Assembly (NCBI GenBank): GCA_018609055.1
Contig: JABAYJ010000005.1
Location: 62,001-126,000, forward strand
DNA length: 64,000 nucleotides
Direction of reading: 5' to 3'
Source of the DNA: Flavobacteriales bacterium
Lineage (GTDB): Bacteria; Bacteroidota; Bacteroidia; Flavobacteriales_D; CAJJDF01
How positions within the stretch are numbered: position 1 is the first letter of the stretch; each line of letters opens with the position of its first letter. Positions 1 to 9,738 of this stretch are shown piece by piece. The notes under the pieces are model-generated. The model did no database searches. It was given only the letters and a program-made list of their open reading frames with translations, and had not been told where the DNA came from. The position numbers and the translations under genes were made by a program.

Positions 1-105
1 ATTTAAATAAATACAAATACCAATAAATATAAGTGTAAAAAGGTGAGCAAATAAGCTAAAATCTTTTCTAAAATAATCTAAAAAATAATTAATGAATACT
101 TTCAT
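1..105 (-). CDS. N-terminal part of a membrane protein, cut by the window edge
   Basis: An ATG at 105 (minus strand) opens a frame of 35 codons without a stop that runs off the left end. The visible peptide begins MKVFINYFLDYFRKDFSLF and continues into a hydrophobic stretch (LFTLIFIGICIYLN), so this is the start of an integral membrane protein. The arrangement of a short amphipathic start with YF.KDF followed by a first membrane helix resembles Bacteroidota CPBP-family intramembrane proteases, but the catalytic part lies outside the window, so that is only a guess. It lies 46 bases downstream of the T9SS type B gene on the same strand. Confidence 0.55.
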   Translation of the reverse strand, partial: MKVFINYFLDYFRKDFSLFAHLFTLIFIGICIYLN

Positions 106-151
106 TTTATCTTACAATTGTTAAATCTCCTTTTCTTTCTATCTCTCCAAA

Positions 152-668
152 TTATTCGGTTCCTCCTCTAAAGTAATATACATAAACACCTTCTTGTACA
201 GGAATTCCTCTAAATGTTCCATCCCATCCAGTATTTACATCATTTGTTTCAAATACTTTCTCTCCCCCATCTATTGTAAACAATGAATTGGAAATTAGAG
301 AAGTTTCTACCGTAAACATATAGTTTATCATTTATTCCATCTCCATTTGGTGAGAATATTTGTGGAATAGAAGCATTAACTCTACATCCAACCAATACAT
401 CAAAATTACAAGTTGTAAAATTATTTTCTAAATCTATAGTTGTAATACTTACTGATAAGCTATTTACATCATTTAATCTAGTTGAGTAATTAATTACTGT
501 TCCCGGTAATGGTGATTGTATAAATGTTAATGAATCAAAAGGAGTACAATTATCCATAGCTTTTAGTGGCACAGAGTTTCCAAAGATATTCGTTTGTGAA
601 AACGTATAGTTTGAAATAGTTAAAGCGAATAAAATAGATGTAAAATGGTATAAATACCTTTTGGACAT
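152..668 (-). pseudogene. T9SS type B sorting (CHU_C) protein with a frameshift
   Basis: A small secreted protein with signal peptide (MSKRYLYHFTSILFALTISNY, likely cleaved after TFS) and, from about residue 100, the gliding-motility-associated C-terminal domain: IPQIFSPNGDGINDKLYVYG, then FIVYNRWG. The frame as written stops at 249-251. One base too many in the G5 run at 264-268 explains this: with four G the frame reads on as WGEKVFETND, GWDGTFRG and GVYVYYFRGGTE, the normal end of the domain, to a TAA at 152-154. The repaired protein would be 171 residues. Type B domains of this kind direct export through the type IX system and attachment at the cell surface. The rest of the protein (about 75 residues) has no domain I recognise. 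The frameshift is either a real mutation or a homopolymer sequencing error. Confidence 0.8.
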
Positions 669-756
669 AATTAATATTAAGTACTAAATTAATTCAAATT
701 TGGTTGTTAAGTTAAGGTTAAAACTTTAACTGTCAACTACTATATGTTAATATCAG

Positions 757-2007
757 TTATTTATGTTTCTTGATTATTAAAGTAGCATTATGCCCTCCAA
801 ATCCAAATGTATTTGATAATGCATAATTAACTTCTTTTTCTTGCGCTTTATTGAAAGTGAAATTCAATTTTTCATCAAGCTCAGGATCTACTTCAGTATG
901 ATTGATAGTAGGTGGTATTATATTTTCTGTAACAGCTAAAACGCAAGCTAATGCCTCAATTACTCCAGCAGCACCTAAAAGGTGACCTGTCATAGACTTT
1001 GTTGAGCTAATGTTTAAGTTGTAAGCATGTTCTCCAAATACTTTTTGAATTGCTTTTGATTCTGCAATATCACCAAGTGGAGTAGAAGTACCGTGAACGT
1101 TAATATAATCGATTGCACTTGGCTTTATATTTGCCTCTCGAAGTGCCTCATTCATTGAATTGCGAGCTCCTAATCCTTCAGGATGTGGAGCAGTAATATG
1201 GTGTGCATCACCAGATGCGCCACCTCCAACAACTTCTGCGTATATTTTTGCTCCTCTTGCAATTGCATGATCGTATTCTTCTAGCATCATTGCTCCAGAA
1301 CCTTCTCCTAATACAAATCCATTTCTGTTTTTATCAAATGGTCTTGAGGCTGTCTGTGGATTCTCATTGCTTTGTGATAAAGCATGCATGGCATTAAACC
1401 CTCCAACTCCTGTTTCAGTAACAGCAGCTTCAGATCCACCAGCAAGAATAGCGTTAGCTTTTCCTAATCTTATGTAATTAAAAGCGTCAATTAAAGCATT
1501 GGTTGAAGAAGCACAAGCCGATACAGTGGCAAAGTTTGGTCCCATAAAACCATATTTAATTGAAATGTGACCCGCAGCAATATCTGCAATCATCTTTGGT
1601 ATAAAAAATGGGTTGAATTTTGGTGTTCCATCTCCACTAAAAAAGTTTTCACACTCATCTTGTAAAGTTTTTAGACCTCCAATTCCTGCACCCCAGATTA
1701 CACCTATTCTAGTTGTATCAACTTCCTCTAAATTCATTCCTGAATCTAATACAGCTTCATCAGCTGTAACAACAGCATACTGAGAAAATACATCTAATTT
1801 TCTTGCTTCTTTTCTGTGAAGATGATCTTCAATGTTGAAGTTCTTTATTTCACAAGCAAATTGTGTTTTGAATTTCTCGGCATTAAATTTGGTAATTTTT
1901 GCCGCCCCTGAAACTCCTTTTTTCAAGGAATCAAAATAATCGGAAGCATTATTCCCAATTGGGGTTAATGCTCCGATTCCAGTTATTACAACTCTTTTTA
2001 ATTCCAT
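757..2007 (-). CDS. fabF: Beta-ketoacyl-ACP synthase II
   Basis: Condensing enzyme of fatty-acid elongation in the cytosol: it joins malonyl-ACP to acyl-ACP. The 416-residue length is normal. The catalytic Cys165 sits in TVSACASSTN, His305 in NVHGTSTPLGD and His342 in KSMTGHLLGAAG, giving the Cys-His-His triad of the FabB/FabF class. The start MELKRVVITGIGALTPIG is standard. The gene begins 12 bases after acpP, so the two form an operon, as in most bacteria. In many Bacteroidota rnc (RNase III) follows fabF; here the next gene on this strand is the T9SS type B protein instead. Confidence 0.97.
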   Translation of the reverse strand: MELKRVVITGIGALTPIGNNASDYFDSLKKGVSGAAKITKFNAEKFKTQFACEIKNFNIEDHLHRKEARKLDVFSQYAVVTADEAVLDSGMNLEEVDTTRIGVIWGAGIGGLKTLQDECENFFSGDGTPKFNPFFIPKMIADIAAGHISIKYGFMGPNFATVSACASSTNALIDAFNYIRLGKANAILAGGSEAAVTETGVGGFNAMHALSQSNENPQTASRPFDKNRNGFVLGEGSGAMMLEEYDHAIARGAKIYAEVVGGGASGDAHHITAPHPEGLGARNSMNEALREANIKPSAIDYINVHGTSTPLGDIAESKAIQKVFGEHAYNLNISSTKSMTGHLLGAAGVIEALACVLAVTENIIPPTINHTEVDPELDEKLNFTFNKAQEKEVNYALSNTFGFGGHNATLIIKKHK

Positions 2008-2019
2008 AGGAAGCTAATT

Positions 2020-2253
2020 TTATTTAGCGTCATTAATGAATGTTACTGCATCTCCAACAGTAGCAATCTTTTCTGCTTGATCGTCTGGTATTGCAATGTT
2101 AAATTCTTTTTCGAATTCCATGATTAGTTCAACAGTATCCAATGAATCTGCTCCTAAATCGTTTGTAAAGTTAGACTCTAAAGTTACCTCAGATGCATCT
2201 ACACCTAATTTATCTACTATAATCGCTACTACTTTATCTTGTATTTCTGCCAT
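2020..2253 (-). CDS. acpP: Acyl carrier protein
   Basis: A 77-residue acidic carrier protein for fatty-acid and lipid A synthesis. The DSL motif that receives the 4'-phosphopantetheine arm is at residues 36-38 ([11 protein letters not shown]), with Ser37 the attachment site. Length, charge and the helix pattern are those of a housekeeping ACP. It is the first gene of an acpP-fabF operon, with a probable promoter at 2285-2292. Confidence 0.97.
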   Translation of the reverse strand: MAEIQDKVVAIIVDKLGVDASEVTLESNFTNDLGADSLDTVELIMEFEKEFNIAIPDDQAEKIATVGDAVTFINDAK

Positions 2254-2284
2254 TTTTCTTTATTTTTTAATTGTTTAGACATTG

Positions 2285-2292
2285 CAAATAAA
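2285..2292 (-). promoter_or_regulatory. Probable acpP-fabF promoter (-7 box)
   Basis: Read on the minus strand this is TTTATTTG, seven of eight matches to the Bacteroidota -7 box TAnnTTTG. A TTG lies 20 bases upstream (minus-strand reading of 2313-2315), the right distance for the -33 element. It would give a leader of about 30 bases before acpP. Confidence 0.5.
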
Positions 2293-2360
2293 AATAATTA
2301 ATTCTTATTAACCAAGTATTCGCACGCTACTTTCTTAACAAAGTCCGTTCCAAAACTTTT

Positions 2361-3101
2361 TTACGCTTTTGCTTTAATCAACTCTCTATTCATTCTTGCT
2401 ATGTTATCTAAAGATATTCCTTTAGGGCATTCTACTTCGCAAGCCCCTGTGTTTGTACAGTTTCCGAACCCTTCTATGTCCATTTGATTCACCATATTTA
2501 GTACTCTATCTTTAGCTTCAACTCGTCCTTGAGGCAGTAATGCATATTGAGATACTTTGGCAGAAACAAACAACATTGCTGATGAATTTTTACAAGTTGC
2601 AACACATGCTCCACATCCAATACAAGTTGCTGCATCCATTGCTAAATCAGCATCTGCTTTAGGTATTGGCAATGAATTCGCATCTTGAGTATTTCCAGAA
2701 GTATTAACTGAAATATACCCTCCAGCTTGTTGAATTCTATCAAAAGCTCCTCTGTCTACCATCAAATCTTTAAGTACTGGGAAAGAATTAGCTCTGAAAG
2801 GCTCAATATGAATAGTTTCACCATCTTTAAACATTCTCATGTGTAATTGACAAGTTGTTACTCTTCTATCAGGACCGTGAGCTTCTCCGTTTATGTACAT
2901 AGAGCACATTCCACAAATTCCTTCTCTACAATCATGATCAAATGCTACAGGCTCTTCTCCTTTTTCAATTAATTCATCATTAAGTATATCCATCATCTCA
3001 AGAAAAGACATGTGCCCTTCTATATTAGAAATAGGATATGTTACCATTTTACCTGGTGACTTAGCATCTTCTTGACGCCATATTTTAAGTGTTAAATTCA
3101 T
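2361..3101 (-). CDS. sdhB: Succinate dehydrogenase/fumarate reductase iron-sulfur subunit
   Basis: Electron-transfer subunit of complex II, passing electrons from SdhA flavin to the membrane heme. The three cluster sites are intact: [2Fe-2S] ligands Cys58, Cys63, Cys66 and Cys84 (CREGICGMC), [4Fe-4S] ligands in [11 protein letters not shown] (160-170), and [3Fe-4S] ligands Cys215, Cys221 and Cys225. The 246-residue length matches the Bacteroidota b558-type enzyme. It is the last gene of sdhC-sdhA-sdhB, five bases after sdhA. Confidence 0.97.
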   Translation of the reverse strand: MNLTLKIWRQEDAKSPGKMVTYPISNIEGHMSFLEMMDILNDELIEKGEEPVAFDHDCREGICGMCSMYINGEAHGPDRRVTTCQLHMRMFKDGETIHIEPFRANSFPVLKDLMVDRGAFDRIQQAGGYISVNTSGNTQDANSLPIPKADADLAMDAATCIGCGACVATCKNSSAMLFVSAKVSQYALLPQGRVEAKDRVLNMVNQMDIEGFGNCTNTGACEVECPKGISLDNIARMNRELIKAKA

Positions 3102-3106
3102 ATCAA

Positions 3107-5122
3107 TTATTTATAAGATCTTTGCTTTAACTCAATGTTTTCGTATTTCAATTCTTCTTTGTGCAGTTGTGATTCTGATGGATTTCCTTTGTATTCCCAT
3201 GCCGAAACGAATGTAAAGTTTTCGTCATCACGTTTTGCTTCTCCTTTTTGAGGACCATCAATTTCAACTGACTCTTCTCTAAAGTGTCCTCCACAAGATT
3301 CTTCTCTAGTCAATGCATCTTGAGCAAACAACTCTCCTAATTCAAGGAAATCTGCGACTCTTCCAGCTTTTTCTAGTTCTCTGTTTACTTCGTGAGTTCC
3401 ACCTGGCACTCTTACATTTTTCCAGAAATCTGCTCTTAATTCTTGAATTTCAGCAATTGCTTCTTTCAGTCCAGCTTCGTTTCTTGACATCCCAACTTTA
3501 TTCCAGATAATGTTTCCAAGTTTTTTATGGAAATAATCTACTGCTTTTGTACCACCAGTATTTATTAGTTTATCTAGAGTAGTTTTCACAGAGTTTTCTG
3601 CTTCTTCAAAAGCATCAGTATCAGTAGGTATTCTACCAGTTCTAATATCATCTGATAAATAATCACCTATAGTGTAAGGAAGTACGAAATATCCATCAGC
3701 TAATCCCTGCATTAATGCAGATGCTCCAAGTCTATTTGCTCCGTGATCAGAGAAGTTTGCTTCTCCAATTGCGTAACACCCTTCAACTGTGGTCATTAAA
3801 TTGTAATCTACCCAAAGTCCTCCCATTGTATAGTGAGTTGCTGGATAAATCATCATTGGAGTTTTGTATGGATCTTCATCTACGATTTTCTCATACATCT
3901 GGAATAAGTTACCGTATTTTGCTTCTACAATATCTTTTCCTAAATCATAAATTCTTTGAGCAGAAGCATCTTTTTCGTTATGAATTTTTGCTTGCTCTTT
4001 TCCGTATCTTTCTATTGCTGATTTAAAATCTAAATAAACCGCTTCTCCAGTTTTGTTGACACCATAACCAGCATCACATCTTTCTTTAGCAGCTCTTGAT
4101 GCTACATCTCTTGGGACTAAGTTTCCAAATGCTGGATACCTTCTTTCCAAGTAATAATCTCTTTCGTCTTCAGATAAATCTGTTGGCTTTTTCTTTCCTT
4201 CACGGATTGCCATGACATCTTCTAATTTTGCAGGTACCCAAATTCTTCCGTCATTTCTTAGTGACTCAGACATCAATGTTAATTTAGATTGATAATCTCC
4301 AGATCTTGGTATACAAGTTGGGTGAATTTGTGTAAAACAAGGGTTAGCAAAGAAAGCACCTTTTTTGTGCGTTTTCCATGCTGCAGTTACGTTACTTCCC
4401 ATTGCATTTGTAGATAGGAAATATAAGTTTCCGTATCCTCCAGATGCTATTACTACTGCATGAGCTGAATGTCTTTCTAGTTCTCCAGTAATAAGGTTAC
4501 GAGCAATAATTCCTCTCGCTTTCCCATCTACCTTTACTATGTCCAACATTTCATGTCTGTTGTACATTTCAATTTTTCCTCTAGCAATTTGTCTGTTCAT
4601 TGCAGAGTATGCTCCGAGTAATAACTGTTGTCCGGTTTGTCCTTTGGCATAAAAAGTTCTTGAAACCAATACTCCTCCAAAAGATCTGTTATCCAATAAT
4701 CCTCCGTAATCTCTAGCGAAAGGAACACCTTGTGCTACACATTGGTCAATAATGTTTCCAGATACTTCTGCAAGTCTATAAACGTTCGCTTCTCTGGACC
4801 TGTAATCACCTCCTTTTACTGTATCGTAAAATAAACGGTAATTAGAATCTCCATCTCCTTGGTAATTCTTTGCTGCGTTAATTCCTCCTTGAGCCGCAAT
4901 TGAATGGGCTCTTCTTGGTGAATCTTGGTAACAAAATGCTTTTACATTATATCCTTGCTCGGCAAGAGTAGCTGAGGCAGAACCACCAGCAAGACCTGTA
5001 CCAATAACGATAATGTCAATTTTTCTCTTGTTAGCAGGGTTTACTAAGTCTATTTTATCTTTATAAGTTGTCCATTTATCTTTTAATGGACCTTCTGGGA
5101 CTTTTGAATCAAGTGTGCTCAT
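3107..5122 (-). CDS. sdhA: Succinate dehydrogenase/fumarate reductase flavoprotein subunit
   Basis: Catalytic FAD subunit (671 residues) that interconverts succinate and fumarate at the inner face of the membrane. The N-terminal dinucleotide fold is at about 37-58 ([20 protein letters not shown]), and the histidine expected to bind FAD covalently is His73 in [12 protein letters not shown] substrate-site stretch ([14 protein letters not shown]) and the C-terminal domain ([15 protein letters not shown]) are present. The insert between these and the overall length are typical of the long Bacteroidota/epsilon form rather than the shorter E. coli form. Eight bases separate it from sdhC. Confidence 0.97.
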   Translation of the reverse strand: MSTLDSKVPEGPLKDKWTTYKDKIDLVNPANKRKIDIIVIGTGLAGGSASATLAEQGYNVKAFCYQDSPRRAHSIAAQGGINAAKNYQGDGDSNYRLFYDTVKGGDYRSREANVYRLAEVSGNIIDQCVAQGVPFARDYGGLLDNRSFGGVLVSRTFYAKGQTGQQLLLGAYSAMNRQIARGKIEMYNRHEMLDIVKVDGKARGIIARNLITGELERHSAHAVVIASGGYGNLYFLSTNAMGSNVTAAWKTHKKGAFFANPCFTQIHPTCIPRSGDYQSKLTLMSESLRNDGRIWVPAKLEDVMAIREGKKKPTDLSEDERDYYLERRYPAFGNLVPRDVASRAAKERCDAGYGVNKTGEAVYLDFKSAIERYGKEQAKIHNEKDASAQRIYDLGKDIVEAKYGNLFQMYEKIVDEDPYKTPMMIYPATHYTMGGLWVDYNLMTTVEGCYAIGEANFSDHGANRLGASALMQGLADGYFVLPYTIGDYLSDDIRTGRIPTDTDAFEEAENSVKTTLDKLINTGGTKAVDYFHKKLGNIIWNKVGMSRNEAGLKEAIAEIQELRADFWKNVRVPGGTHEVNRELEKAGRVADFLELGELFAQDALTREESCGGHFREESVEIDGPQKGEAKRDDENFTFVSAWEYKGNPSESQLHKEELKYENIELKQRSYK

Positions 5123-5130
5123 AGTCTATA

Positions 5131-5814
5131 TTAATGTTGTAAATGATGATAAATTGCAATAAAAACGAATAAAGCTGGAACAGCAATTGCGAATACGTTT
5201 CCGAATTTTTTGATAAAGTTTTTACCTTTGCTAACTCCCATTGATTGGAAAGACGATTGGAAACCGTGCATTAAGTGAAGGGATAATAAAACGAAAGAGA
5301 TAACATAAATAATTACTCTTACCGGGTCAACAAATTTAGCCACTAGCTCTTCGTGGTATCTGTATCCGCTATCTAAGTCATTTGGGTTTATAAGCCCAGA
5401 CATATCTCCGCCACCATATTTTACTGTCATTTCGTGAACCCAAAAATCATAAAAGTGCAATCCTAAAAAAGCTAACACCACTAACCCTGTGATGATCATA
5501 TTTCTTGAAATCCAAGATGAATTTGTTCCTGGCTTGCTGTAAGCATATTTGATTGATCTTGCTCTTCTGTTTTGAAGTTCCAGTACAATTCCCATTATAA
5601 AGTGGAAAAATACAGCAAAGATTAATACTGGCTGCAATGCAAATTGAACAACTGGATTAGTTCCCATGAATTGAGACACATCATTAAACATATCCGGACT
5701 TACAACTGATAACATATTTATTGTTAAATGCTGTAGCAGGAAAAACATTAGAAAGAATCCTGACAAAGCCATTAAAATTTTTCGGCCTATAGTAGTAAAT
5801 TTTGATTTAGACAT
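5131..5814 (-). CDS. sdhC: Succinate dehydrogenase cytochrome b558 membrane subunit
   Basis: Single membrane anchor of complex II, 227 residues with five hydrophobic segments, of the diheme b558 type that replaces separate SdhC and SdhD. Histidines placed within the helices (FLLQHLTINML, FFHFIMG, LGLHFYDFW, LSLHLMHGF) are the expected heme ligands. It is the first gene of the operon, preceded by a -7 box at 5886-5893. No separate SdhD is present or expected. It reduces menaquinone in this family. Confidence 0.95.
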   Translation of the reverse strand: MSKSKFTTIGRKILMALSGFFLMFFLLQHLTINMLSVVSPDMFNDVSQFMGTNPVVQFALQPVLIFAVFFHFIMGIVLELQNRRARSIKYAYSKPGTNSSWISRNMIITGLVVLAFLGLHFYDFWVHEMTVKYGGGDMSGLINPNDLDSGYRYHEELVAKFVDPVRVIIYVISFVLLSLHLMHGFQSSFQSMGVSKGKNFIKKFGNVFAIAVPALFVFIAIYHHLQH

Positions 5815-5885
5815 TTTTTGGAATTAGTTTTTTCTTTAGTAAAGTAAAAGTAACTTTTGCTTAAACTGAAAGCAAATATTAAACA

Positions 5886-5893
5886 CAAAAATA
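5886..5893 (-). promoter_or_regulatory. Promoter (-7 box) of the sdhCAB operon
   Basis: On the minus strand the bases read TATTTTTG, a full match to TAnnTTTG. It lies 71 bases before the sdhC start and back-to-back with the cvpA promoter 31 bases away. A -33 TTG at the usual distance is not obvious. Confidence 0.55.
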
Positions 5894-5924
5894 CTTTATT
5901 TATATAGATTCTTGATAAAAACTT

Positions 5925-5932
5925 TATCTTTG
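5925..5932 (+). promoter_or_regulatory. Promoter (-7 box) of cvpA; decides its start
   Basis: TATCTTTG is a full match to the Bacteroidota -7 box. Only six bases separate it from the ATG at 5939, so transcription would begin at or just before the start codon and the mRNA would be leaderless or nearly so. It excludes the upstream ATG at 5912, which lies before the promoter. Confidence 0.6.
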
Positions 5933-5938
5933 GTTGCA

Positions 5939-6460
5939 ATGAATTATATCGATATTTTTATTCTGGTTATTTTAATGTGGTTTGGATACAAAGGCTTTAG
6001 GAAAGGTCTTGTTTTCGAATTAGTCAGTATAATCGCCTTGGCTTTAGGGATTTATGGAGGGCTAAAATTCTCTGACACAACTGCTGAGTTTTTAGCATCT
6101 TATCTGGATTCAGAATATTTAGAAATAATATCGTTTACTGTTACTTTTTTAGTCATTCTTCTTTTAGTTTTTGCTGCAGGTAAGATTGTTGAAAAAATAA
6201 TAAACCTTGTTGCCTTAAAATTGGTAAACAAATTACTAGGAGCTTTTTTTGCTATTGTGAAAATAGGTCTAGTACTAGCTGTATTAATAACTATTATAGA
6301 ATCCTATGATCAAAAGCTAGAGTTTATACCCAAAAAAGTTAAAAGTGAATCTCTTATGTATGAGCCATTATTAAATGTAGCCAATACTGTTTTGCCAGAA
6401 ATCGAAAAGAATAATTTATTTAAAGAGCTTAAATCAACTTCCTTAGGAGAAACCGAATAA
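5939..6460 (+). CDS. CvpA family inner-membrane protein
   Basis: A 173-residue protein with four hydrophobic segments. The N-terminus MNYIDIFILVILMWFGYKGF followed by RKGLVFELVSI is the CvpA/colicin V production pattern. CvpA proteins sit in the inner membrane; they are linked to envelope homeostasis, with no defined biochemical activity. I start at 5939 rather than 5912 because a -7 box (5925-5932) ends just before this ATG and the family begins here. The next gene starts 32 bases downstream on the same strand and may be cotranscribed. Confidence 0.88.
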   Translation: MNYIDIFILVILMWFGYKGFRKGLVFELVSIIALALGIYGGLKFSDTTAEFLASYLDSEYLEIISFTVTFLVILLLVFAAGKIVEKIINLVALKLVNKLLGAFFAIVKIGLVLAVLITIIESYDQKLEFIPKKVKSESLMYEPLLNVANTVLPEIEKNNLFKELKSTSLGETE

Positions 6461-6492
6461 GTAATTTGGTTTTTTGTAGATTTACTTTAATA

Positions 6493-9400
6493 ATGAAAGC
6501 TAAGATTACATACTACTCAACACTCATTGTGTTTTTCATTCTGCTGTCATACAATTCTAGTGGGCAGTTTTACAATGGTTCGTATCAAGAGTTTGGCAAA
6601 AACAGAGTGCAAGAGACTACCTTCTTTTGGCAATACTATGACTTCGAAAGGTTTAAGGTTTATTTTTATGGAGATGGAGCTACAAATGCAGAGTATGCAG
6701 CTAAGTCTATTCACAAAAATTTACAAGAATTAGAACTTTTTTTCGAAACTCAAGTTGATTCAAAATTTGATGTATTAGTTTTTAATAAGCATACTGATTT
6801 TAAGCAAAGTAATGTAGGTTTAACCAATGAGCTAACTTCAAATATAGGAGGTAAAAATTCGATTGTTGGGAACAAAATATTTCTTTATTTTGAGCAGGAC
6901 CATCCCGATTTTGACAAGCAAATAAGAGAAGCCTTAACCGAAGCTTTAGTTTCTAGAATGGTGAATCAAACTAGCTGGAAACAGGTAGTAAGAAATTCAT
7001 CTTCAGTTGAAATGCCTTACTGGTTTTCTGAGGGACTGTATTCCTACATGGGAGAAAATTGGAGTGCAACTATAGAAACGGAAATAAAAGATGGAATTAA
7101 TTCTGGAAGATTTGATAAGCTTGGTAGACTAGAGAATATTGATGCCAAATATGCTGGTCATGCCATGTGGAATTACATTGCTCAAGTTTATGGAGATGAA
7201 GTAATTCCACAAATAATCTATTTACTAAGTGTTTCCAGAAGTTTCGAGTCAAGTTTCAGATTTGTTTTAGGAAAATCTACTAAGAGCTTGAATAATGATT
7301 TTGTAAGGTATTACAAGAAGTCATTTGAAGAAAAAGATGAAAATAAAACGATTCCTCTTCAACAAGAAATTTCAATAAAACGAAGAAAGAAGAAAGGAAA
7401 AATAACACAATTTGCCCTAAGTCCTGACGGAACTAAATTAGCTTACACAGCTAATGAAATTGGAAAATATAAAGTCTGGATTTACGATATTTCTTCAAAA
7501 TCATATACTAAGGTTAGAGCAAGAGGATTTAAAGCTGAGAGAGCTACAGATGAATCTTTCCCTTTATTAGATTGGCACCCAAATGGGAATACTTTAGCAT
7601 TTGTTGAGGAAACTGATGGTGAAGTTTATTTTAATTTTTATGATCTTGAATCAAAAAAAACTACAAAAAGAGCGGTACAAAACGTAACTAAGGTAACCAG
7701 TTTTAGTTATAACGAAACAGGTAGTCAATTCGTTTTTTCTGGAATTCAAAAAGGGCAAATAGATTTGTACTTATATACTATTATTGGGAACGGATATAAG
7801 AAACTAACTGATGATTTTTCGGATGATAGAGATCCTAGATTTATAGAAAACTCAACTAAAATCATATTTTCCTCTAACAGAAAAAATGATTCTTTATACG
7901 TTAAAGCACCTCTAAAGCCAACAGCTAATTTATATGATATTTATATCTATGATTTGAATAAAAAGTTTCAACCAACTTTAAAAAGGGTTACAAATACACC
8001 AACCGTAAATGAATTGTTCCCTTACGAGTTAGAAAGATTTAAATATACTTACTTGTCAGATGAAAACGGGCTAATTAATCGCTATGTAGCTGTATTTGAT
8101 AGTGTTATTTCGTCTGTTGATACTGTAATTAATTATCGATACTTTTCTAAATCTTCGGAATTAACCAACTACAAGAAAGGGATTTCTTCCGTAGATTATT
8201 CTGATGTTTCTTCTCAATTAGGGATGGTTATAAAACAAGATAACGAGTACCTATTTTATAAAGGGGATATATCAATGGATAAGATTTCTGACAAAGAAAT
8301 TGAAAAAGGCGAGAAAAAATCAGAGACAAAGGAATCTGACAAAAGAAAAAGTACTGTTGAGATTATTTCGGTTAAACCTAATATTAAAACTGAAGAGACG
8401 ATTGAGATATCTAATTATCAATTTGAACAAAAGAAACCAAAAGTAGAAGAAACTAAAAAAGAAGACTTAGTGTTTTTGAATCCTGATAATTCATTGGTTG
8501 AAAAGGAGGTTATAACGGATGAATTTAAGTTGCCTACAAGAAAATTATATAACATCAACTTCACTTTAGATGAGGTGACATCTCAAATAGACAATAATTT
8601 TCTGAATGGTACTTATCAAGTTTTCAACCCTAATAATCCTTCATTTAATAATCAAAATGTGAACTTGTTTAATATGGTTCAAATTAAAGATTTGATGGAA
8701 GATTACCGTTTAATAGGAGGGGTGAATTTATCGTTTAACCTCCAAGACAATGATTACCTACTTTCTTTTGAAGATTTGTCTCAAAGATTTGATAAAAAAT
8801 ATCTGTTTACTAGACAGGCATATTCAACAGACGTTAATTTTATACCTGTGCGAACGAGAATACACGAGTTTAAATACCGATTAAAGTACCCTTTTAATGA
8901 AATCTCTTCTTTGGCAGTTACTTTTAATTTAAGAAACGATAATACAATTGTGTCTGCATTAAATAGGCAAACATTAGAAGCCGAAGGAACTTCTAGAAAC
9001 ATGGGTGGAGCTAAAATTGAGTATGTTCTTGACAACACTTTTGATAGAGGGATAAACCTTAGAGAAGGAACTAGATTAAAGGTTTTTGGTGAGTATTATC
9101 AAGAAATTTATGAAGCCGAAACTGACTTTTTTGTTATTGGAACTGATATTCGTCACTATCAAAAAATCCACCGAGAAATGATATTTGCCGGGAGAATTGC
9201 AGCAAGTACTTCCTTTGGAAACAGAAAATTAGTTTACTACATGGGTGGAGTTGATGGTTGGCTTGGAGCAAGGGCCAATGAGTCTATTATTATTCCTACT
9301 GATAAAGGATTTGCGTTTCAAACTATAGCTACTCCAATGAGGGGTTTTCTTCAAACTACAAGGTTTGGAAATAGTTTTGCAGTGGCTAACTCAGAAGTTC

Positions 9401-9729
9401 GTTGGCCTATATTTGAATATTTTAGTGAATATCCGGTTCAAAGTAAATTTTTATCTACGTTTCAAGTTGTAGGATTTGCTGATGCAGGAACAGCTTGGAC
9501 AGGATCAAATCCATACTCCGAAGAGAACTCGTTTAACATAACTCAAATATCTCAAAAACCAATTAATGTAATTATTCAAAACCAAAGAGAGCCAATCATT
9601 TTTGGTTATGGATTTGGATTAAGAGCAGAACTATTTGGATACTTCGTTAGATACGATTGGTCATGGGGAGTTGAGGATGGAGTTGTACAGGGTCGTATCA
9701 ACTATTTTTCTTTATCTTTAGATTTTTAA
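6493..9729 (+). CDS. Secreted fusion: peptidase-like domain, TolB-like propeller, outer-membrane barrel
   Basis: A 1078-residue envelope protein. Parts seen in order: signal peptide (to about SSGQF); a domain at 25-290 with the shape of a gluzincin peptidase (EALTEALVSRM, then MPYWFSEGLYSYMGE) but with no HExxH, so probably inactive; a WD40-like/PD40 propeller at about 300-540 (LSPDGTKLAYTANE, DWHPNGNTLAFVEE, IIFSSNRKNDSLYV); a Lys/Glu-rich linker near 610-680; and a C-terminal half ending in a beta-barrel resembling the Omp85/surface-antigen family (YYMGGVDGWLGARAN, VGFADAGTAWTG, final aromatic F). Start at 6493 gives a clean signal peptide; the frame opens 27 bases earlier. Function unknown; periplasmic sensing or outer-membrane assembly is possible. 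It precedes the TauE-like gene by nine bases. Confidence 0.8.
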   Translation: MKAKITYYSTLIVFFILLSYNSSGQFYNGSYQEFGKNRVQETTFFWQYYDFERFKVYFYGDGATNAEYAAKSIHKNLQELELFFETQVDSKFDVLVFNKHTDFKQSNVGLTNELTSNIGGKNSIVGNKIFLYFEQDHPDFDKQIREALTEALVSRMVNQTSWKQVVRNSSSVEMPYWFSEGLYSYMGENWSATIETEIKDGINSGRFDKLGRLENIDAKYAGHAMWNYIAQVYGDEVIPQIIYLLSVSRSFESSFRFVLGKSTKSLNNDFVRYYKKSFEEKDENKTIPLQQEISIKRRKKKGKITQFALSPDGTKLAYTANEIGKYKVWIYDISSKSYTKVRARGFKAERATDESFPLLDWHPNGNTLAFVEETDGEVYFNFYDLESKKTTKRAVQNVTKVTSFSYNETGSQFVFSGIQKGQIDLYLYTIIGNGYKKLTDDFSDDRDPRFIENSTKIIFSSNRKNDSLYVKAPLKPTANLYDIYIYDLNKKFQPTLKRVTNTPTVNELFPYELERFKYTYLSDENGLINRYVAVFDSVISSVDTVINYRYFSKSSELTNYKKGISSVDYSDVSSQLGMVIKQDNEYLFYKGDISMDKISDKEIEKGEKKSETKESDKRKSTVEIISVKPNIKTEETIEISNYQFEQKKPKVEETKKEDLVFLNPDNSLVEKEVITDEFKLPTRKLYNINFTLDEVTSQIDNNFLNGTYQVFNPNNPSFNNQNVNLFNMVQIKDLMEDYRLIGGVNLSFNLQDNDYLLSFEDLSQRFDKKYLFTRQAYSTDVNFIPVRTRIHEFKYRLKYPFNEISSLAVTFNLRNDNTIVSALNRQTLEAEGTSRNMGGAKIEYVLDNTFDRGINLREGTRLKVFGEYYQEIYEAETDFFVIGTDIRHYQKIHREMIFAGRIAASTSFGNRKLVYYMGGVDGWLGARANESIIIPTDKGFAFQTIATPMRGFLQTTRFGNSFAVANSEVRWPIFEYFSEYPVQSKFLSTFQVVGFADAGTAWTGSNPYSEENSFNITQISQKPINVIIQNQREPIIFGYGFGLRAELFGYFVRYDWSWGVEDGVVQGRINYFSLSLDF

Positions 9730-9738
9730 AATTAGTTT

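Noticed and set aside
3715..4026. 103-codon frame antisense to sdhA
   Set aside because: Inside a conserved gene; Leu/Ser-rich composition expected of a mirror frame.
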